Below, piece by piece: positions 11,715-22,498 of a DNA stretch of 64,000 nucleotides; the stretch's first letter is position 1; each line of letters starts with the position of its first letter. Location: assembly GCA_010015655.1 (NCBI GenBank), contig ML976764.1:161374-225373 (forward strand), in the 5' to 3' direction. The position numbers and the translations under genes were made by a program. The stretch comes from Bimuria novae-zelandiae CBS 107.79 (taxonomy: Eukaryota; Ascomycota; Dothideomycetes; Pleosporales; Didymosphaeriaceae). The notes below the pieces were generated by a model. The model was not told the origin of the DNA. It saw nothing but the letters and a program-made list of their open reading frames with translations, and ran no database searches.

Positions 11715-12444
11715 TCAAAGCAGCGGGAACCTCTCCCCAGACGGCACCGCATTCCTCCTCCAATCCGGCACATCCAGCCCAAACTCAACCCTCACTACCC
11801 GCCCGCCGAGGTTCAACGCACTCAACTCCTCTCGTAACCGCAATCGAAACGCCTCCCTAGCCTCCCTACCCACCCACTCAACCCCCTCATCGTATCATGC
11901 CTGGGCCCGCGGTATCACCAGCCTCAACCGCCGCAGCGCCCCCAACGCGCTGATGAGCTGTGCCCAACCGTGCACCACCGGCTCCCGCGTCACGGAGTCG
12001 AAAAAGTACCGTGGTCGGTAATTGTATTTCTACCTCCCTCAGTCCTTGGAATTGCGCTAGTTCCGCTTGCAGCGTGGCTAGGGGCATCTACACGCGGTTA
12101 TACGTCTGGTGTCCGCCGAGCACGACTCTGCGTATGTGCGTTCGCGCGAGCGCGGGTAGCGCAAGGAGGAAGTGTGTGGACGCTGCTACGGGCTCGAGGC
12201 CGTTGGTTAACAGTGCGAATGTGTTAGGGGTGAGGGTGAGGGTGTGTAAGGTGTAGAGGATGGAGATGGTGGGGTAGGAGGATTGTGGGGAGGGAGCGAA
12301 GGTGTAGGGGTGGGAGGGGGAGATGGAGATGGAGTAGGTAGGGCGGAAGCGGAGCGGGGAGGGGGAGGTGAGGAGGTAGGTGTAGACGGTATTCCGGAGT
12401 TCAAGAGGGAGGGGAATGGTGGGGGGGGGGGGGGGTGGTGGCAT
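11715..12444 (-). pseudogene. F-box/2EXR-like gene broken by stops and a frameshift
   Basis: The frame opens at an ATG (12444) with MPPPPPPPTIPLPLELRNTV, the start typical of fungal 2EXR/F-box-like proteins (a proline run, then PLELRN.VY.YLL). It runs to NRV and then meets TAG, read best as TGG to TAG, followed by PLATLQAELAQFQGL. A one-base frameshift follows LPTT (near 12010), after which the frame continues (YFFDSVTREPVVHGWAQ). A TGA follows the sequence LVIPRAQA, and the end is FPLL at 11715. The codons read well in each piece, so this was a real gene and the loss is recent. The proline run is encoded by 15 consecutive G/C bases (12421-12435), itself prone to slippage. Such proteins usually act as substrate adaptors or are of unknown function. 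Confidence 0.65.
12421..12435. repeat. 15-base G homopolymer (poly-C in the coding sense)
   Basis: Fifteen consecutive G bases at the 5' end of the F-box/2EXR-like reading frame encode part of its proline run. Its length could vary by polymerase slippage or by assembly error. Confidence 0.9.
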
Positions 12445-12628
12445 GTTTGTGGTTGTTCGTTGTGTGGGAGACTGTTGGAGCGTATCGAAAGTGGGTTGGG
12501 GGTAATATGTACAGTCGTGGCGATGCTTCATCGAGCTCCCATCATTCTTCTGTCGCCGTGAAATCAATCACGCGCCCCTGATCCCACAGATCAAACATGA
12601 ATCATACCACATCAACCACATTCACCTC

Positions 12629-14137
12629 TCAGTGACCAACAGCGCCCTCCCCTCTCTCCGGCACCTTCATATCCATCCTCCCACTAAACCTCACCTTCTC
12701 TATCCTCTCCTCACTAACAAGAAAGCTCTTCGGGAACCATTCTAATCCCTCTACCCCACCATCCTGCCCCATCATCCCCACCAGCGCCTCCGCAGCCTTC
12801 ACGCACAGCACCATTCCATGCCCATTGAACCCCGCGCACAACCACATCCCCTTCTTCCCCGGCACTTCCCCAACAAACGGTCGTCCATCCGCCGTCGCGC
12901 CCATGATGCCCGTCCACTCCTTCACAATTTCATATGCCGCCTCTCCTCCCTCCGCCGCGCTCGTCGTCGGCGCGCCAAAGTACCCCGCCACGGTGCCGCG
13001 GAGGTACTTCGACACCTCAGGATTGACCGCGCTGTCGTCCACGGTGCCGTACTCGCTAGCCCCCGCGTCAGGAAGACGCCCTAGACCCCCGCCTATCACA
13101 ATATGCTGTCCACCATTTGGTAGCTGGCGGGGAATCATATACTCGTATCCAGCGGCGTAGATGAACGAGTATGTTCTGGGAAGCACGCTGGGGTGTCGTG
13201 CCATCTGAGGCGGTTTTTGCGCTGTGATTTGACCGCGGAGAGGGACGATGAGGCCCTGTAGTGCACTGACGAGGTAGGGCGTGTATCCGTTTGTTGCGAG
13301 GACGACGTTGTGCGCTTGGAGCGTTGTGTGGGGAGTGAATACATCCCAGAGCGGTGCTTCTGGCGTGGATGTGGATGTTTGGGCAGGGCGGAACTCGTGG
13401 ACGGGCGTGTTTGCACGGAGGTGCAGACCCTGTTGAACGAGGTGGGTGAGGACGCCGGTGGTGAAGCGGTACGCGTGGATGCGGCCGGCGAGGTACTCGA
13501 ATGCGCCTTCCACATCTTCTCTCTTTCCCACCTCCTTACTCTCGTTTCCACCCCGTACCCAGAATTTCTGCTCCACGCCGTCGGTGCGGTTGTAGATCCT
13601 GTACGCAGCCATCTTCCAAGGCCGTCTTTCCCCCTCGGTGGCGTCCGAAACGAGCTCCGAGATGGCTTTCTTGCCTTGCTCGAAGGTCTGCGTGTCGTAG
13701 ATGATATCCACGGTATTGCAGACCTGGTTTTCACATTCGATTCCTAGCTCTTTTGCTAGACCGTGCGTTTCAATGATATTCGCGTACTCTAGCCTGGCTA
13801 TGCGCAGCGCTTCGTCCTTGCCTAGCTCTTCTTTATGTTGCAGGTACGTGCGGTAGGACGCAGCTTTTGTGTGGCCGCCATTGCGGCCAGTAGCTCCAGA
13901 GCAGATATCACGGGCTTCGAGCATAAGGACACGAGCTGAGGAGTTGTTTTTGATGATGTTGTACGCGATCATTGTCCCGGATATCCCCGAGCCGATGATT
14001 GCGTAGTCGTACGGTTGGGATGGAGTCGGTGTCTCTGGCTCCCCCGCTGCCGCGAGCGGAGACTTGGGATGCTGCCAGTATGATTGTGTAGGATTGGACA
14101 CTGGCGGGCCCACGGGAATACGTGCTCGCGTTTCCAT
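12629..14137 (-). CDS. FAD-dependent oxidoreductase (DAO family)
   Basis: A single exon of 502 residues starting at ATG 14137. After about 45 Pro/Ser-rich residues it has the FAD-binding Rossmann motif YAIIGSGISGTMIAY (GxGxxG) and the second family motif SGATGRNGGH. Further on are NVVLATNGYTP and, near the C-terminus, WTGIMGATADGRPFVG and LCAGFNGHGM, which are typical of the DAO fold. Fungal members oxidise amines or amino acids using oxygen and release hydrogen peroxide; the substrate is not evident here. No signal peptide and no peroxisomal SKL tail are visible, so a cytosolic location is likely. It is not operon-like; its neighbours are unrelated. The family is secure, the substrate unknown. 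Confidence 0.92.
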   Translation of the reverse strand: METRARIPVGPPVSNPTQSYWQHPKSPLAAAGEPETPTPSQPYDYAIIGSGISGTMIAYNIIKNNSSARVLMLEARDICSGATGRNGGHTKAASYRTYLQHKEELGKDEALRIARLEYANIIETHGLAKELGIECENQVCNTVDIIYDTQTFEQGKKAISELVSDATEGERRPWKMAAYRIYNRTDGVEQKFWVRGGNESKEVGKREDVEGAFEYLAGRIHAYRFTTGVLTHLVQQGLHLRANTPVHEFRPAQTSTSTPEAPLWDVFTPHTTLQAHNVVLATNGYTPYLVSALQGLIVPLRGQITAQKPPQMARHPSVLPRTYSFIYAAGYEYMIPRQLPNGGQHIVIGGGLGRLPDAGASEYGTVDDSAVNPEVSKYLRGTVAGYFGAPTTSAAEGGEAAYEIVKEWTGIMGATADGRPFVGEVPGKKGMWLCAGFNGHGMVLCVKAAEALVGMMGQDGGVEGLEWFPKSFLVSEERIEKVRFSGRMDMKVPERGEGAVGH

Positions 14138-15282
14138 CGTGCGAACCTCTTCGAAGCCTATGAAATTGTGATGGTGTGGGTGGCAGAACTGCCTGAACGC
14201 AGCCTATAACAGAAGAGTTGCAGAAAAAGTATATTCTCTGGTCCTGCCTGAAATGATTCAACTGATGTAGGAGTTGGATCTTAATGGTTAATGAAGTGAC
14301 AACTTCGTAAAATAAGAGATCCTTTGGAAAAGGGCAGCAACATTCATACGTGTTTAGTTCCGTCCTTTTGGCGTTTAAGAAGACCCAAGAAGACGTTAAA
14401 AGACACCGATTGACCTCTTGAGCTGCGCTTTAAGATGAATAGAGGTATGCTGTGGTCACACACTGCGGGGCATGCCCGGCATCTAGCATCGGATGTACCT
14501 GCCGCTTTACGCCTAGTGAGAAGCGAGTATCACAGATCTACCGTTGGTACCTTCTGTGATTCTGAATACACTTATATTTGTGCCGTTTCCTCCTGGGTTT
14601 CCAAAGTACATCCTCTATACCTGATACTGCTGCTTCGGATCTGAGATACATCGCGAGCTAGGCGCAAGTTGCCGAACGGCAACTACTCGGCGTATCAACA
14701 TCAGTTTCCTGTCACATTGGGATGTTTTCATTGAAGATTGGAGTATCGCAAGAAGGTATTATTTCATTGGTATCGTACAATATTAATGGCCTTAAACTTT
14801 TCTCTGAAAGAATCGTTAAAAATGCTGTGGCCGATGCAGCATGTGTCGAATTCGTGTAGATATATCCGCCCCAGGCCGCTAAAAATGCAAAAGATCGAAT
14901 GGTTTCAGTGTTGCTACACGCTGCGTTGTGAAAGACGAAATACTTTGACTCGCGCACCGAAGGCTTGGTGCTCTGGGGTGTGGTGATTCTTCGGACCGCG
15001 CCTTCCTTCACGGAAGGCGTGGATGTGAATAATGGAGAACACCTAACGCTGGGAGAAGTGGCTACCCAAGACGACACGAACTCGTGCCAAGGCCATTGCA
15101 GGTCGGCACCTTGAACAGGTTTACCGGAAGGGCAACGCAGAACACAGACCAGTGCTGCCGTTCGACCCCAATACCACGCAGCTACCAAAGATGGCTGCGG
15201 ACGAGTATCTCATGCACACATTTGTGCTCCTCGATGTATATGGTCGGCGACAAACTGGAGTAGAAGCTCGAAGACGGGCAGC
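14138..15282. other. intergenic, no supported gene
   Basis: The upstream region of the FAD oxidoreductase and the 3' flank of the Clr2-domain gene. A minus-strand open frame at 14712-15188 has no recognisable domain and poor coding texture. No RNA gene is seen. Confidence 0.5.
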
Positions 15283-17293
15283 TCAAATGAAGTTGTTCTC
15301 GCCAAAGGGCAATGACGGGTCTTCAAAGTTCATGAAATCATCAACAGAGAAGTTGCTTTCCGCAGGTGCACCAGTGCTGAGCTCAATCTCTTGCATCGAA
15401 CCGGATGGCTTCTCGTGATCTTTGGGGGGAGCCAAGCCATCGACAATTCGGAGTTGATCCGGGATGGCCCCGCTGAAAGCGGCTAGGCGATCAGTGCACA
15501 GGACGCCAGGTCCTCTACCCATACCAGTCGCATCGCCGCGAGCGTTCATCCAGCTGCCGTTGACATTCCCTTTGTTTTGAACGGCCTCGAAAAATTCCCG
15601 CTGGAAGAGTATACTGGTCTCGTACCAACGACCCTTTACGTCCTCGATAGCTATGCGCTGATTCGGCGAGATGAGTTTCCAGTAGGATATTCCAGAGGCA
15701 GCCGCCAGTAAAATTTGGTTCCGCCAGCGCATGTCTTCCCGCATGCGGAGAGGCAGGTGGTTGTCGGACGGCAGAGCTGGAGGCGCTTTAGGATTTGGCG
15801 CAGGCAGAGTTGCATATGAGTATACATCGCCTCTTAATTCAACTTTTGAGCTCGTTTGGAGGGGATTGGTCCCAGTGGGAGATGTTTTTTCAATGATCTC
15901 AGTGACGACGAGAACGTCAGACCCCATACCAAGGCGTAAGCGCACAGGCTCACCCCTCCAAATCTTCTCGGCGCCATAATAGATTCCGTTCCAGTATCGG
16001 TCCTCGCTACCGTTGCTGGGCACGGTCTTTATTCTTTCGAAGGGCGTATATGTGATGTCGACGGCTTTGGCCATGAGTATGGAAGCGTCAACTTCAGCGT
16101 GCCCGTCGCCCATGCGACCTGACGCCATGTACTTCCAGTCAACCTGACAGTAAGTCAAGTGAGGATTCTGTCGCAGATATTCGTAGGTGCAAGATGGTAC
16201 AGACCACGCTAACCAGGGCTTCACATTACTCAGGCCTGCGTCTACGTGCTCCTCCGCCGGAGTGAAGCCCGGATACGAAAGAGGCTGTATGCTGTACATG
16301 GCTTGGTTGCTGCCGTTATCGGTTATCCAGCGTCTTGTAATGAGCCCGAGGCCAAAGGCATCGCCCCCCTGTCTTCGGAACCACACGACTTCTCCTGGTC
16401 GGTTGACGAACTTGTTGTACTGGCTGTCAACTTGCTGGTCCTGTGTGCGTAGTTGCGGAAGAGGCGTAGGCTCTAGTCGAGGGGGCGCTTTGATCTGTGG
16501 GGAGCTTTGTGCGGTGAGGGGCGTGACGGGCGTAGCGGGCTTCGTTACGGGGCTCTGAGCGACGGGCGTGTCTGTGCTAGGCCGTCGAATCGGCATAGGC
16601 ATGGGGGTCCGACTGACTGGCACGGGGCCATTCGGAGCACTTATGGTCCTCGCGCCGATAGCTGTGGCTGATGTGATATCCGCTGGCCGTGCTGGTTGGG
16701 CAGGCTTCTCGACTTCAATCTGGTTGGGCGAGCATATGCGGCACGTGCAGTTGCTGTAGTCGCTGCTTTCGTCGGTGAGCATCCACAGTAGATGTGGGAA
16801 GAACTCGACGGGGCTCCGGAAGCGCTTTCTAGGTCTGGATAAGAATACAGTCAGAGCAAGTCCAATTCGAGCCGATAAAAGAGAGCCACGCTGCGTACCC
16901 TTTTGGATAGCCATAGAGATAGGCGTCTTGCCTATCGTGGCCGCCGCCCGAGTGGTTCTTCGTTTCGCCATTGGTCTTGGACTTGATGTGCTCATACAGG
17001 CGGTATCCCTCAGGGAAGTCCCACAAGATGCACTGCTGCCATTTGTCTTCGTCTTCCTTGCGCCCGACCTCGCGCAGCAGCATGCCGCCCAGCTTCTTGC
17101 GCCAATCCACGTGCTTTGCATCCTCCTTCTCGATCAGGCGGTAGAAGTCGCTCTGGCCCTGCTCGTTGGGCGTGCGGTCGAGCTGCGACTCGGTCGGACC
17201 GTTGCGCACCGGCGTGCCTTTGTTGTTGACAACGGTGCGCCCGTCGGACCGCAGGGCGAAGACGGGCCAGAATAGCGTGAGGGGCTGGCTCAT
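15283..17293 (-). CDS. Clr2-domain transcriptional silencing protein (SHREC-component-like)
   Basis: Two exons, 17293-16899 and 16834-15283, with a 64-bp intron, give 648 residues. The join restores GYPKG to PRKRFRSP, which is the conserved Clr2 N-terminal domain (DAYLYGYPKGPRKRFRSP, then EFFPHLLWML and C-x-C-x-x-C from NCTCRIC). A Pro/Ser/Thr-rich linker (about 200-290) leads to a C-terminal Clr2 domain starting at VVWFRRQGGDAFGLG. In fission yeast Clr2 is a subunit of the SHREC complex, which removes histone acetyl groups and remodels nucleosomes to silence heterochromatin; that role here is inferred from the family. The start at 17293 is the first ATG in frame. It is divergently placed from the SNF2-PHD gene across 477 bp. 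Confidence 0.88.
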
Positions 17294-17770
17294 GGTGCCG
17301 TGGGTTGCGCGTCTGCGCCTCAAGTCGATGTGTAAACGTGGTGGCCCGGGGGGGGGGTTCCAGCGGGGAAATGTGGGAGTGAAGGTTGCAGTGCTGGTGC
17401 TTCTGCAAGTCGCGGTCGCGTCGGTGTTAAGCTGCTCTTCTCCGCTAGCGCGAAAGAACGACTCTCAACGACGCGCCTTCCGTCTATGAGAGAATCGTGC
17501 CTTCCCTCAGGGAACCATGGCAACCGCGGGATAGACAGAGTAATTCAACCCACAATTGACATTGCTTCACATCGATACTGATATTTAATTAGAGTAAACC
17601 CGGCCTCGTGCTGTCACCTTCACTTGCACCGCGGCTCGTATATGATTGCCCTCATGGCTGTTTGTCTTCGCTATCCCGGTGACGCGCGCCACCTCTCCTT
17701 CACTTCGATTATCTTACCTCGATGACTTGAGAACACCGAATACATATAAACGACGCTGCGCACTTTCGAA
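17294..17770. promoter_or_regulatory. shared divergent promoter region of the Clr2-domain and SNF2-PHD genes
   Basis: Only 477 bp separate the two start codons. It contains a G-run (17347-17356) just upstream of the Clr2 start and a more AT-rich patch at 17570-17600. A bidirectional promoter is inferred from spacing alone; no defined transcription factor site could be proved. Confidence 0.4.
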
Positions 17771-20700
17771 ATGCCTCCCACCACGCCGCAGTCAGGTGGC
17801 CTACTGGAAGGTCTCTTAGCACAGTTTGGCTCTCAACAGTCCGCTACCTCTGCTCACCGGGCGCTCAAGGCGAAGAGAGAGTCATCGCTCGCTGAAAATC
17901 AGAACTGCTTAGTTGCCGAGGCACCGGAGACGCCGCCGGTGAAGCTGCAAGTTCAACCAGGACGCCAGCAATCAAAGCTCACGCCCACACCCATCAGTCT
18001 CCCAAACACGACAACGACTTCTTCCAGCTTCTCGACTTCGTACACTTCAGAGGACAGCCTAGGAGATACCGAGGAAAGCGACGACACGAGCGAAGGCGAC
18101 GCCAGCGGAATTAATCCTGCTCCTTGCCCTCGCAGGATCCGTAGGTCGCATGCACACGTTCAGTTGGAGGGTTTGATAATGGAAAATCGTCGAGCGAATC
18201 GAGACGATGCTCCACGAAGGAGCGCTCGGAAGAAGAACAACATTCTCGCGTCCGACACAGTTTACTATCCGCCGACCCCGCCTTCCAAGCGCAAGTCAGC
18301 TGCCCCATCACCACGCAAGCTCGACACTGCCCGTAAGCGGCTGAGGGGTGAAATCGCCCAGAAGACCCAAGCGAAAGCGAACGGCTTCTTAGTTGCCAAC
18401 AAGGATCTCTTCCTACCGCTTCTGCCGAAGAACAACTATGTGTCCAAGCTCGTGGAAAACGGCCAGCCGGCTTCTGTCGTCCAGTACAAGCGCCTCTCTG
18501 AACAACCGGAAGGTGTCACGGCAACCATGAAGGCTTACCAGCTGGATGGTCTCTCTTTCTTGGCCTACCTCCACAACAATGGCTTCTCAGGCATCTTGTC
18601 TGACGAGATGGGGCTGGGCAAGACACTCCAAACCTTGTCGTTGTTTCAATACCTCGAAGAGCAGGATCGAAAGATGGGCCTTGTCTCTGAGGAGTCGCGC
18701 CCATATTTGGTCATCTGTCCACTTAGTGTTCTCAACTCGTGGGTTAGCGAGGCTCAAAAGGTAAGCAAATTCTTCTATAATGTCAAGATTGATTAACTTG
18801 GGGTAAAACTTGTGCTAATGTTCTCAGTGGGTACCTGAACTCAGGGTCCTGCGCTATCACGGAACATCGAATGAGCGAGACCGTCTCAAGAGGGTTGCTC
18901 AAGGCCTTGAGGACCAATACGGTAATGAGACCTCGCAGGCTAGAGACCGTAAAGCGTCCAAGAAAGCTGGCCTCCAGACCTCGAAGCTTCCAACGGAATC
19001 AGCATCGGACTCGTACAAGATCATCGTAACTACCTACGACACGTTCAAAGCTGAGAAGAACTGGTTCAAGCATTCATTTCTATGGCGCTATGTGGTGCTA
19101 GACGAAGGACACATGATCAAGAGCAATGTGTCCCAAATCTCGACTGCCCTAAAACGCGTATCCTCGGAGTATCGCCTGATCCTCACAGGCACACCCGTCC
19201 AGAACGATCTCGTGGAGCTATGGAGCCTACTCGCGTGGCTTTTCCCTGATGTCTTCACGGACCACACCCGCGCTCTGTTCAAGGAGTCTTTCGACCTCAC
19301 CCGCGGACGTGCAAATCAGCAAACCATGAATGATGCTCGCCGCTTGCTAGAGCTCATCATGCTCCGCCGAATGAAAGATAGCCCTGGTGTTGATCTTGGG
19401 CTTCCACCCAAGGAAGAAGTCTTGCTATATGTCCCGCTCACGCCCATGCAAAAGTTTTGGTACACGCGGTTGCTCACACACGTGGATGATGCAATGCTTG
19501 ACGATCTGTTTGCCGACGGAAAGAAGAAGGAGTTGGCCGCATTGGAGGAGGAGAAACATGAAGAAGAGAACCTCGGCCAGATGCAAGAGCTGGAAGCAAA
19601 GCAAAATGACGCGCCTTCTGACAACCAGGAAAAATGGGAAGAAACTGTTGATATCATGCGGCAAGCGATCAAGAAGGAGCAGAGTGCCGGTGTATCAGGC
19701 ACAGCCTGGCGAAAGCTGATGAATCTCGTCATGCAACTGCGAAAGTGCTGCTCTCACCCGTACCTGATTCCGGGCTCACGTCCGGATCCGTATTATGTTG
19801 GCCAACACATTATTCGCGCATCCGGCAAGTTCATCCTGTTGGAGAAGCTTCTCAAGCGCAGCATTTTCGATCGGGGCAAGAAGGTGCTGATCTTTTCCGG
19901 TTTCACCGAAACCTTGGACTGCTGTGAGAGCATGTTAGAGCTTATCAGCAATTTTGGGCAAGACTTTAATTATCTCCGCTTAGATGGGAGTGTGGGTCGT
20001 GCGCGTCGCAATTTGGGGATGCGTTTATTCAACGACAAAAAGTCAGTCTATAAGATCATGCTACTTTCCACGCGAGCCGGTGGTCTTGGTATCAATTTAA
20101 CCACAGCTGAAGACGTTGTGTTCTTGGACGAAGACTGGAACCCACAGGTCACTCTTCAGGCCGAGGCAAGGGCACACAGGATTGGACAAACCAAACCTGT
20201 CACGATTTACAAACTTTGCACACAGGGAACGGTGGAGGAACAGATGATGGGCCGTATTCGCAAGAAGCTGTATCTCTCGACCAAGATTACGGAGTCAATG
20301 AGGACCATGTATGGTGAACGTGTGGCTGAGAATGGAGCCACCTCACTCGTGGGTGGGGACGCACCGGAATTGAACACGTCCCAGCTCAAGTCTCTTGTCC
20401 GTCGCGGAGCTCAGACTTTATCGCATCCCGGAATCGATGTCACCGAGATGCTTTCCTGGGATCTCGACACAATGTTGCAGAAGTGCCGCGACAAGCCTTC
20501 CGACCCTCACCAGAGCGTCGATGCAAGCGGAGGGGAGGTCGACGAGGAGAAGTGGCTTTCTGTGATGGAGCGTGTCGAAACCGCAGTCTTCGAAGGCAAG
20601 CGCTACCAGCGTAAGCTTGGAAGCAAAGCGCTTGAGAGTGCGACCCACGAATCGAATATTATCGAGACACCCCGCAAGCGCAAGCAGATGACGACCATGG

Positions 20701-21620
20701 TCGATGGTCTCGAGGTTAGCACGGAGTCTCTCAACTGTGGTCAATGGGAGGCTGTTCCGACACTGGCCGGAAAAGATCCTCGCCTCGCGGACGCAGTACG
20801 GGCAAAGCGTCATGAGTACAGTCACGAAGAGCATTGTTTAGCTTGCTTTGACGGACCTGACGTCGGCCACATGGTAGAGTGCAAGAGCTGTCCTCGAGCG
20901 TTCCACTTCGATTGCCTGGACGAGGAGTTTCAAGGGAAAGTGAGGGGCTTTTCTGGCTTCTACTGTCCGCAACACACCTGCTGCGAGTGTGGCAAGAATA
21001 CTACTGATGCTGGTGGCTTAATGTATAGGTGCCGATGGTGCCCTCGTGGTTTCTGCGAAGATTGCATAGAGTGGGGCAAAGAGGAGCTGATCGGTGAGAA
21101 CCTACCCGAGTTCGAGATGATGCACCAACCGTCTGCGGAGACTGGATTCTACATCAAGTGCCCTGATTGTGTGGATTCTATAGCAGAAGATGAAGAGAAG
21201 AGGGAGTGGATCGAAGGTATGGAAAAGAGTTACGCTGAGCAACACGAAGAATGGTTCAAGCAGCAAGAGGAAGTGCAACAGCACATCGAAGAAGAGCAAG
21301 ATGCGGCTCAAGAGTCTCGTCGTCTAAATCCCGAACTCTCGAACTCGACTACCGCGCAGGGTACGACCCCGAGCGTTCCGTTATTGAACAGCGTGCTTGC
21401 GGGTGAACGAGGATCTACACCTGCGCTCACGGAAAACTCCGCCGCCAACGACGAATCTGGTCTCGTTACGCCGCGTGCGCAGCAATCTCACCAGACCGTC
21501 AGCAAGAAACGGATGACCGACGTCGACCCATTCTCTGAATCACACGACTCGCCAAAGCGTGCTCGGTTGGGTGACAACTCTTGGACAGTAGAACATGACT
21601 CATCCACTGAGGACATCTAG
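17771..21620 (+). CDS. SNF2-family chromatin remodelling ATPase with C-terminal PHD-type zinc fingers
   Basis: Two exons, 17771-18760 and 18828-21620 (67-bp intron), give 1260 residues. The first 200 or so residues are disordered and Ser/Thr/basic-rich. The helicase-like ATPase follows: DEMGLGKT (Walker A, about residue 278), DEGH (422-425), LTGTPVQN, STRAGGLGINL and QAEARAHRIGQ (motifs V-VI). A cysteine-rich region at about 1000-1100 (CLACFDGPDVGHMVECKSC, then CPQHTCCECG and CRWCPRGFCEDC) is a PHD/extended PHD module. A coiled-coil, Glu/Gln-rich tail ends the protein. It should move or evict nucleosomes using ATP, guided by a histone-reading finger. The ATPase is ISWI/LSH-like in general look, but I cannot assign the exact subfamily. 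The Clr2-domain gene lies head-to-head with it. Confidence 0.9.
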
Positions 21621-22498
21621 ATAACCCCGTCCAACACCCAACCATCCAATGTCACAACACCACCGCCACGGCTTCCGGTAGTTTCAAGATTTCAGTACTC
21701 TCCGACAAGACCGTCACACAACCACGCATAGCGAGGTCTCTTAATACTGTATAGACTCTCTCTGATCCTTGCGTCTCTGCATATACCAGCTTCCTACACG
21801 AAGCTGTTGTTCCGGCGTTGCATCTACCGGCGTCTGTTGCGGGGGCTATTGCCCCGCCATTGCATATATCGGCGTCCGATTTGGCGGTTGTTCCACAATC
21901 TGTTTTTATACCCCTTTGCTTTGAAACGTGGAAGGGGCGTTGTTGGCGAAGTAATTTGCGGGATCGGCATATACCTCTTTGATCGAGACGGAGTACAGGC
22001 TCAAAATGTACCCCTATTGAATGAAGAATTTCTGTGATTGAAAGTGTTGTGCAATGTGTGATGTTGTGATTAGTATCAATGTCCGTTCGATTCGGAGGAA
22101 GCGCAAATGGAACGGTTTGGAAACATCCATAGTTCCACGGAGTGTACCTGTGAGGCCATCTAAGGTGGTAGTAGCTGTTCTAAGAGTTATCCTGAGTGAG
22201 GACGCGATGGGACTCATTCAGCCCAGCAAGTTCTGAGTAGGACGACTGCCCCCATCGCATCTAACCGTTTGCTACCAAAACAACAGAAATTCTAACATTA
22301 CAGTTGAAAATAGCCCATTACAACATGAGTGAGAGTCGTGGCTCTACTGACCCTTATGAAGTCCACACAGTGCGACAGGAAAGCATTCGAAAAGCCAGGG
22401 CGGAATGGTATTCCATACCATCCCAACAACAAGTGCCGACAAATAGTGAAGTATTTATACAAATTTCAATTTTAACCGTTGAGCTGTCTGTCTCCCCA
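21621..22498. other. intergenic, short imperfect repeats only
   Basis: This is the region between the convergent SNF2-PHD (+) and GH32 (-) genes. Around 21815-21890 two imperfect copies of GCAT-(5 nt)-GGCGTC flank GC-rich DNA. No supported gene or RNA is visible. Confidence 0.45.

Noticed and set aside
14712..15188. A 158-codon minus-strand frame as a gene
   Set aside because: No domain, mixed residue texture, no conserved start; overlaps a plus-strand frame of similar quality.
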